A stretch of DNA of 6,466 nt from Rubrivivax sp. Its GTDB lineage: Bacteria; Pseudomonadota; Gammaproteobacteria; Burkholderiales; Burkholderiaceae_C. The notes beneath the pieces were generated by a model, which saw nothing but the letters and a program-made list of their open reading frames with translations, searched no databases and was not told the DNA's origin. Where the stretch lies: positions 1 to 6,466 of the forward strand of contig JAIXSD010000328.1 in NCBI GenBank assembly GCA_027484885.1, written 5' to 3'. The translations under genes and the position numbers were made by a program. Shown here piece after piece: positions 4,793 to 6,466 of the stretch (position 1 is its first letter; every line of letters begins with the position of its first letter).

Positions 4793-4866
4793 GTGGCCGT
4801 CGCCTAGCGGCCAAAGGCTCAAGGTTGTGACCCTTGCATCGCCGGTTCGCTCGACGCAACGCGTCG
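4793..4866 (+). pseudogene. tRNA-His (GTG) fragment, 3' half lost
   Basis: The 5' half is recognisable: GTGGCCG (4793-4799) matches the usual start of a histidine tRNA acceptor, a D arm GCC...GGC follows, and the anticodon stem CAAGG/CCTTG holds TTGTGAC with anticodon GTG (4827-4829). GCCGGTTCGCTC then begins a T arm, but the matching stem and the CGGCCAC-CCA end are absent. A perfect 6-bp hairpin CGACGC-AAC-GCGTCG (4852-4866) stands in their place. The base before the acceptor is T, not the G that histidyl-tRNA synthetase requires at -1 (the cell can add it after transcription). The copy should be non-functional. Confidence 0.65.
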
Positions 4867-4973
4867 GACGCGCCTGCGGCTCGGGCCGAAGGCCATGTGT
4901 GATGCACATGCAATCCGGCCGGCCACCCCCAAGCGCATGCCCTGTCAGGAGGCAAATCAGAAGGAGAACTACT

Positions 4974-5042
4974 GTGAAGAAGATGAAGAACGAAGCCAGC
5001 TTTCGAGGTCATGAGCAAGCGCCGCAAGGGCTTCCCCTCTGA
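4974..5042 (+). CDS. Short peptide, possible 5' part of the SEC-C gene
   Basis: AAGGAG (4961-4966) precedes a GTG at 4974 with good spacing, giving [22 protein letters not shown] and a stop at 5042. Its last third overlaps the SEC-C frame at 5011 in a different register. The likeliest reading is that this is the true start of the SEC-C protein, separated from the rest by a frameshift near 5000-5011: the SEC-C ATG has no good ribosome-binding site, whereas this start does. Alternatively it is a leader peptide coupled to the downstream frame. Confidence 0.4.
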   Translation: MKKMKNEASFRGHEQAPQGLPL

Positions 5043-5187
5043 GACTCAAGTCAAGCGAGGGGATCGCGTTGTTCGCGGCAACAAGGAGCTTCACGAAAAG
5101 CTCGGTCGAAATGACCCTTGCCCTTGCGGATCAGGTCGGACGTTTCAAACGCTGCTGCATGCAAAGCGGCTGGTTTTGATGGTGTGA
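5011..5187 (+). pseudogene. SEC-C zinc-motif protein, frameshifted
   Basis: From ATG 5011 the frame reads [56 protein letters not shown] is the hallmark of the SEC-C motif, the zinc-binding tail found in SecA and in many small accessory proteins; it should end FKRCC. In the actual frame the sequence continues [13 protein letters not shown] and stops at 5187, losing the last two zinc ligands. Removing one T from the TTT at 5143-5145 restores [11 protein letters not shown] with a stop at 5177-5179. A single-base insertion has therefore disrupted the motif, unless the run is a sequencing error or is slipped by the ribosome. A second shift may separate it from the start at 4974. It lies between the tRNA-His fragment and the HNH gene. 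Confidence 0.75.
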
Positions 5188-5351
5188 ACCGCCATCACTA
5201 TCAGCGTTGAGCAGTGCTGCCGCCCTTTGGTCAGTCGTGGTCTAGCTCTGCCGCAAGCGCACTAAGCCTTGAACGCGCGGGACGCAGCTTGGAGCCTCGC
5301 CGCCTTCGTCATTGAATTTCAGTCGTGCCCAGTCGCAGAAAGGAGGACGCC

Positions 5352-5912
5352 ATGCACGATGTATTGCAGTTGGACATCACCGGTCAGCCCCAGGCTTGGA
5401 TCTCGGTTGAGCAGGCGGCCGTCCATGTGGCCTCCCGCTCCGTGGCCTGGTCGCTCGGTGATACGCCGCTGGCTGTTCTGCGCGGTGGCATGAACGTCCA
5501 ATCCGGCCTTCAGTCCAGGCTTGAAGTTCCTGCCATCCTGGCCTTGAGCGGCAGTTCGCGCTTGAACCTCTTCGAACAAGAGCCGGGCTTCACCAAATTC
5601 AAGCTGATCCGGCGCGACCGACAGACCTGTGCCTACTGTGGCGATGCGCATGACGTGCGCGAACTCACGGTCGACCACATCCTGCCGGCCTCGCGCGGCG
5701 GCCCGCTCAGCTGGATGAACACGGTCGCCGCCTGCCGCGCCTGCAATGCGCGCAAGGCCGACCGCACGCCGGAGGAGGCCAGGATGCCGCTGCTGTTCAC
5801 GCCCTATGTGCCCAGCCGCTTCGAGGACTTCTTGCTCAAGGGCAGGCGGATCCGCGCGGACGTGCATGAGTGGCTGGCCGCGCGGCTACCAAAAGAATCG
5901 CGCCTGAGCTGA
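5352..5912 (+). CDS. HNH endonuclease
   Basis: This encodes 186 residues. AGGAGG (5341-5346) fixes the ATG at 5352. The N-terminal half (VLQLDITGQPQAWISVEQAAVHVASRSVAW... NVQSGLQSRLEVPAI) is the typical leader domain of a widespread proteobacterial HNH protein. The nuclease core follows: Cys93-x2-Cys96 (CAYC), Asp108-His109 (TVDHILPASRGG), Asn123 (WMN), Cys128-x2-Cys131 then Asn132 (CRACNARKADRTPEEA). The cysteines bind the structural zinc; His109 is the expected general base and Asn123 orients the active site. The tail MPLLFTPYVPSRFEDFLLKGRRIRADVHEWLAARLPKESRLS completes the family. All catalytic residues are present, so it is probably active. I recall this type near RNA-gene-rich loci, and here it sits inside the tRNA array. 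A role in mobility or in exclusion of other DNA is plausible but not shown. Confidence 0.9.
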   Translation: MHDVLQLDITGQPQAWISVEQAAVHVASRSVAWSLGDTPLAVLRGGMNVQSGLQSRLEVPAILALSGSSRLNLFEQEPGFTKFKLIRRDRQTCAYCGDAHDVRELTVDHILPASRGGPLSWMNTVAACRACNARKADRTPEEARMPLLFTPYVPSRFEDFLLKGRRIRADVHEWLAARLPKESRLS

Positions 5913-5925
5913 CCGAGCAGTCAGC
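5908..5925 (+). other. Hairpin over the HNH stop codon
   Basis: GCTGAC (5908-5913) pairs perfectly with GTCAGC (5920-5925) around the loop CGAGCA, overlapping the TGA stop at 5910-5912. It lacks a U-tract, so it would at best be a weak or factor-assisted terminator; it may protect or process the 3' end. Confidence 0.45.
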
Positions 5926-5928
5926 CTA

Positions 5929-5994
5929 GGCGCCAATAGATCTGCCTTGGAAGGCAGGGCTCACAGGTCAGGGGTACCACCCCACCGGTGCGCC
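5929..5994 (+). pseudogene. tRNA-like remnant without a D arm
   Basis: GGCGC (5929-5933) can pair with GCGCC (5990-5994) like an acceptor stem. Inside are an anticodon-like hairpin CTGCC-TTGGAA-GGCAG (5942-5957) and a T-arm-like hairpin GGGGT-ACC-ACCCC (5971-5983). Only about eight bases separate the acceptor strand from the first hairpin, so there is no D arm. The T-loop sequence is not canonical and no CCA follows. It is most likely a heavily decayed tRNA copy, but may be a chance set of hairpins. Confidence 0.3.
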
Positions 5995-6052
5995 GTGGCC
6001 GGGTCCGTCCCGTCGCTGCGGCGCATGCCGCCCTGCTGAAAGAGGTCGATAC

Positions 6053-6107
6053 GGTGAAACACGGTTGTCCCGCAAGGGTCCGGGTTCGACTCCCGGTTTC
6101 GCCACCA
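6053..6107 (+). tRNA. Compact tRNA-like element, lacks D and anticodon arms
   Basis: The T arm CCGGG-TTCGACT-CCCGG (6080-6096), the 3' acceptor strand TTTCGCC (6097-6103), discriminator A and encoded CCA (6105-6107) are perfect. GGTGAAA (6053-6059) pairs with that strand at all seven positions with one G-T. Between the acceptor strand and the T arm there are only 20 bases, holding a small hairpin CCC-GCAA-GGG (6069-6078) that resembles the variable arm of a leucine or serine tRNA. The element therefore has no normal D or anticodon arm. It could be an internal deletion of a long-variable-arm tRNA, or a deliberate tRNA mimic. No amino-acid identity can be given. Confidence 0.5.
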
Positions 6108-6178
6108 CTGGATAGCTCAGTCGGGTAGAGCAACGGATTTGGAATCCGTGTGTCGTGGGTTCGACTCCCACTCCACAT
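6106..6178 (+). tRNA. tRNA-Pro-like (TGG), broken acceptor stem
   Basis: The D arm GCTC-AGTCGGGTA-GAGC, the anticodon stem ACGGA/TCCGT with loop TTTGGAA (anticodon TGG at 6140-6142) and the T arm GTGGG-TTCGACT-CCCAC are all well formed. The acceptor pairs only at TGGA (6109-6112) with TCCA (6172-6175); the outer three positions do not pair and no CCA follows. Its 5' end overlaps or abuts the CCA of the element at 6053. Base 37 is A, whereas proline tRNAs carry G37, so the anticodon call does not guarantee proline identity; the body resembles lysine or asparagine tRNAs. Confidence 0.5.
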
Positions 6179-6434
6179 ATGGCCTGTCACGCCAGTAAAA
6201 AACGGTCGCAAGACCACCCCGCCGAACGTGCCGGTCTGCCTTCGGGTTCGAACGGCATCAGCGCGGCCACCTGTGCTTCGGGCACGCGGGGCCTGCGTCC
6301 ACGGCCAGTCCGAGGCTTGTTCAGAAAGGGCATGCCGACGACGCACCGTGGCACCCAGTCCCAGGCATCCGAGGTCCGTGTCCGCGCTGTAACGGCACCC
6401 TATTTGAAACACACGCTGCAACAAGGAGAACACC
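6179..6434. other. Non-coding spacer with tRNA-like scraps
   Basis: No gene is supported. Small hairpins are visible: GGTC-GCAA-GACC (6204-6215), which resembles a variable arm; TGCCG with CGGCA (6230-6234 and 6253-6257) enclosing GGGTTCGAA, which resembles a T arm; and GTGC-TTCGG-GCAC (6273-6285). These may be further eroded tRNA copies but cannot be folded into a cloverleaf. The end of the stretch provides the ribosome-binding site of the next gene. Confidence 0.35.
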
Positions 6435-6466
6435 ATGACGATCAAGCGTGTCAATGTGAAGAAAAA
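6435..6466 (+). CDS. Start of an unknown gene, cut by the window edge
   Basis: AAGGAG (6423-6428) stands six bases before an ATG at 6435. The frame reads MTIKRVNVKK before the window ends. The ribosome-binding site and lysine-rich start support a real gene following the tRNA array, but ten residues are too few to name it. Confidence 0.6.
   Translation, partial: MTIKRVNVKK

Noticed and set aside
4097..4909. Long minus-strand open frame across the tRNA array (about 270 residues)
   Set aside because: It reads through the antisense of tRNA genes, giving the phrases typical of such artefacts (for example GLEPATLCSQS, CGSRTRLFGLK, SWRIRTSGLRFRRP). No ribosome-binding site or protein family.
5319..5867. 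182-residue minus-strand frame antisense to the HNH gene
   Set aside because: The plus-strand HNH gene has an AGGAGG site and a full catalytic motif; the antisense frame is a by-product of GC-rich codon use.
5921..6454. Minus-strand open frame of about 177 residues
   Set aside because: It contains GSRTHDTRIPNPLLYPTELS and GETGSRTRTLAGQP, well-known spurious translations of antisense tRNA sequence.

Overview
The window looks like accessory DNA from a high-GC proteobacterium, most likely a betaproteobacterium of the order Burkholderiales. This is inferred from base composition, codon use, the style of the HNH proteins and the tRNA body sequences; no taxonomic marker is present. Markers of mobile DNA (two HNH nucleases, a phage-repressor-like regulator, an orphan membrane protein of different codon character and an eroded tRNA cluster) suggest prophage or genomic-island material rather than a conserved chromosomal operon.

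Left part (1-2534). A secreted-protein gene runs off the left edge on the minus strand (1-131), divergent from a well-formed gene for a single-membrane-segment or lipid-anchored protein of unknown function (404-1078). Next comes about 650 bases with no convincing intact gene. It holds a possible broken small gene (1109-1286) and a striking cluster of six copies of a 13-base repeat built on CTTCGAAACTTTG: three forward, then three inverted (1407-1641). A compact HNH endonuclease lies on the minus strand (1741-2130), possibly coupled to a short upstream reading frame.

Middle part (2535-4163). An Ala/Val-rich two-helix membrane protein gene (2535-3185) faces a phage-repressor-like gene (3436-3801, minus). 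A strong two-stage hairpin (3253-3307) sits between the convergent genes. The repressor diverges from a short plus-strand unit with a good promoter (3851-3879), iterated operator half-sites, a small possible ORF, a perfect 9-bp hairpin and a canonical intrinsic terminator (4129-4163). This has the layout of a lysogeny-type switch or a small-RNA unit.

Right part (4274-6466). This is a tRNA-gene array in visible decay: Arg(ACG), Glu(TTC), Pro(TGG), Asp(GTC) and a His(GTG) gene whose 3' half is lost. A frameshifted SEC-C zinc-motif gene and an intact HNH endonuclease (5352-5912) follow, then further tRNA-like elements, two of them lacking recognisable D arms, one with a Pro(TGG) anticodon and a broken acceptor stem. 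A new gene with a good ribosome-binding site starts at 6435 and leaves the window. Several tRNA copies carry changes at normally invariant positions. The array with its embedded HNH and SEC-C genes is the most unusual part of the window.
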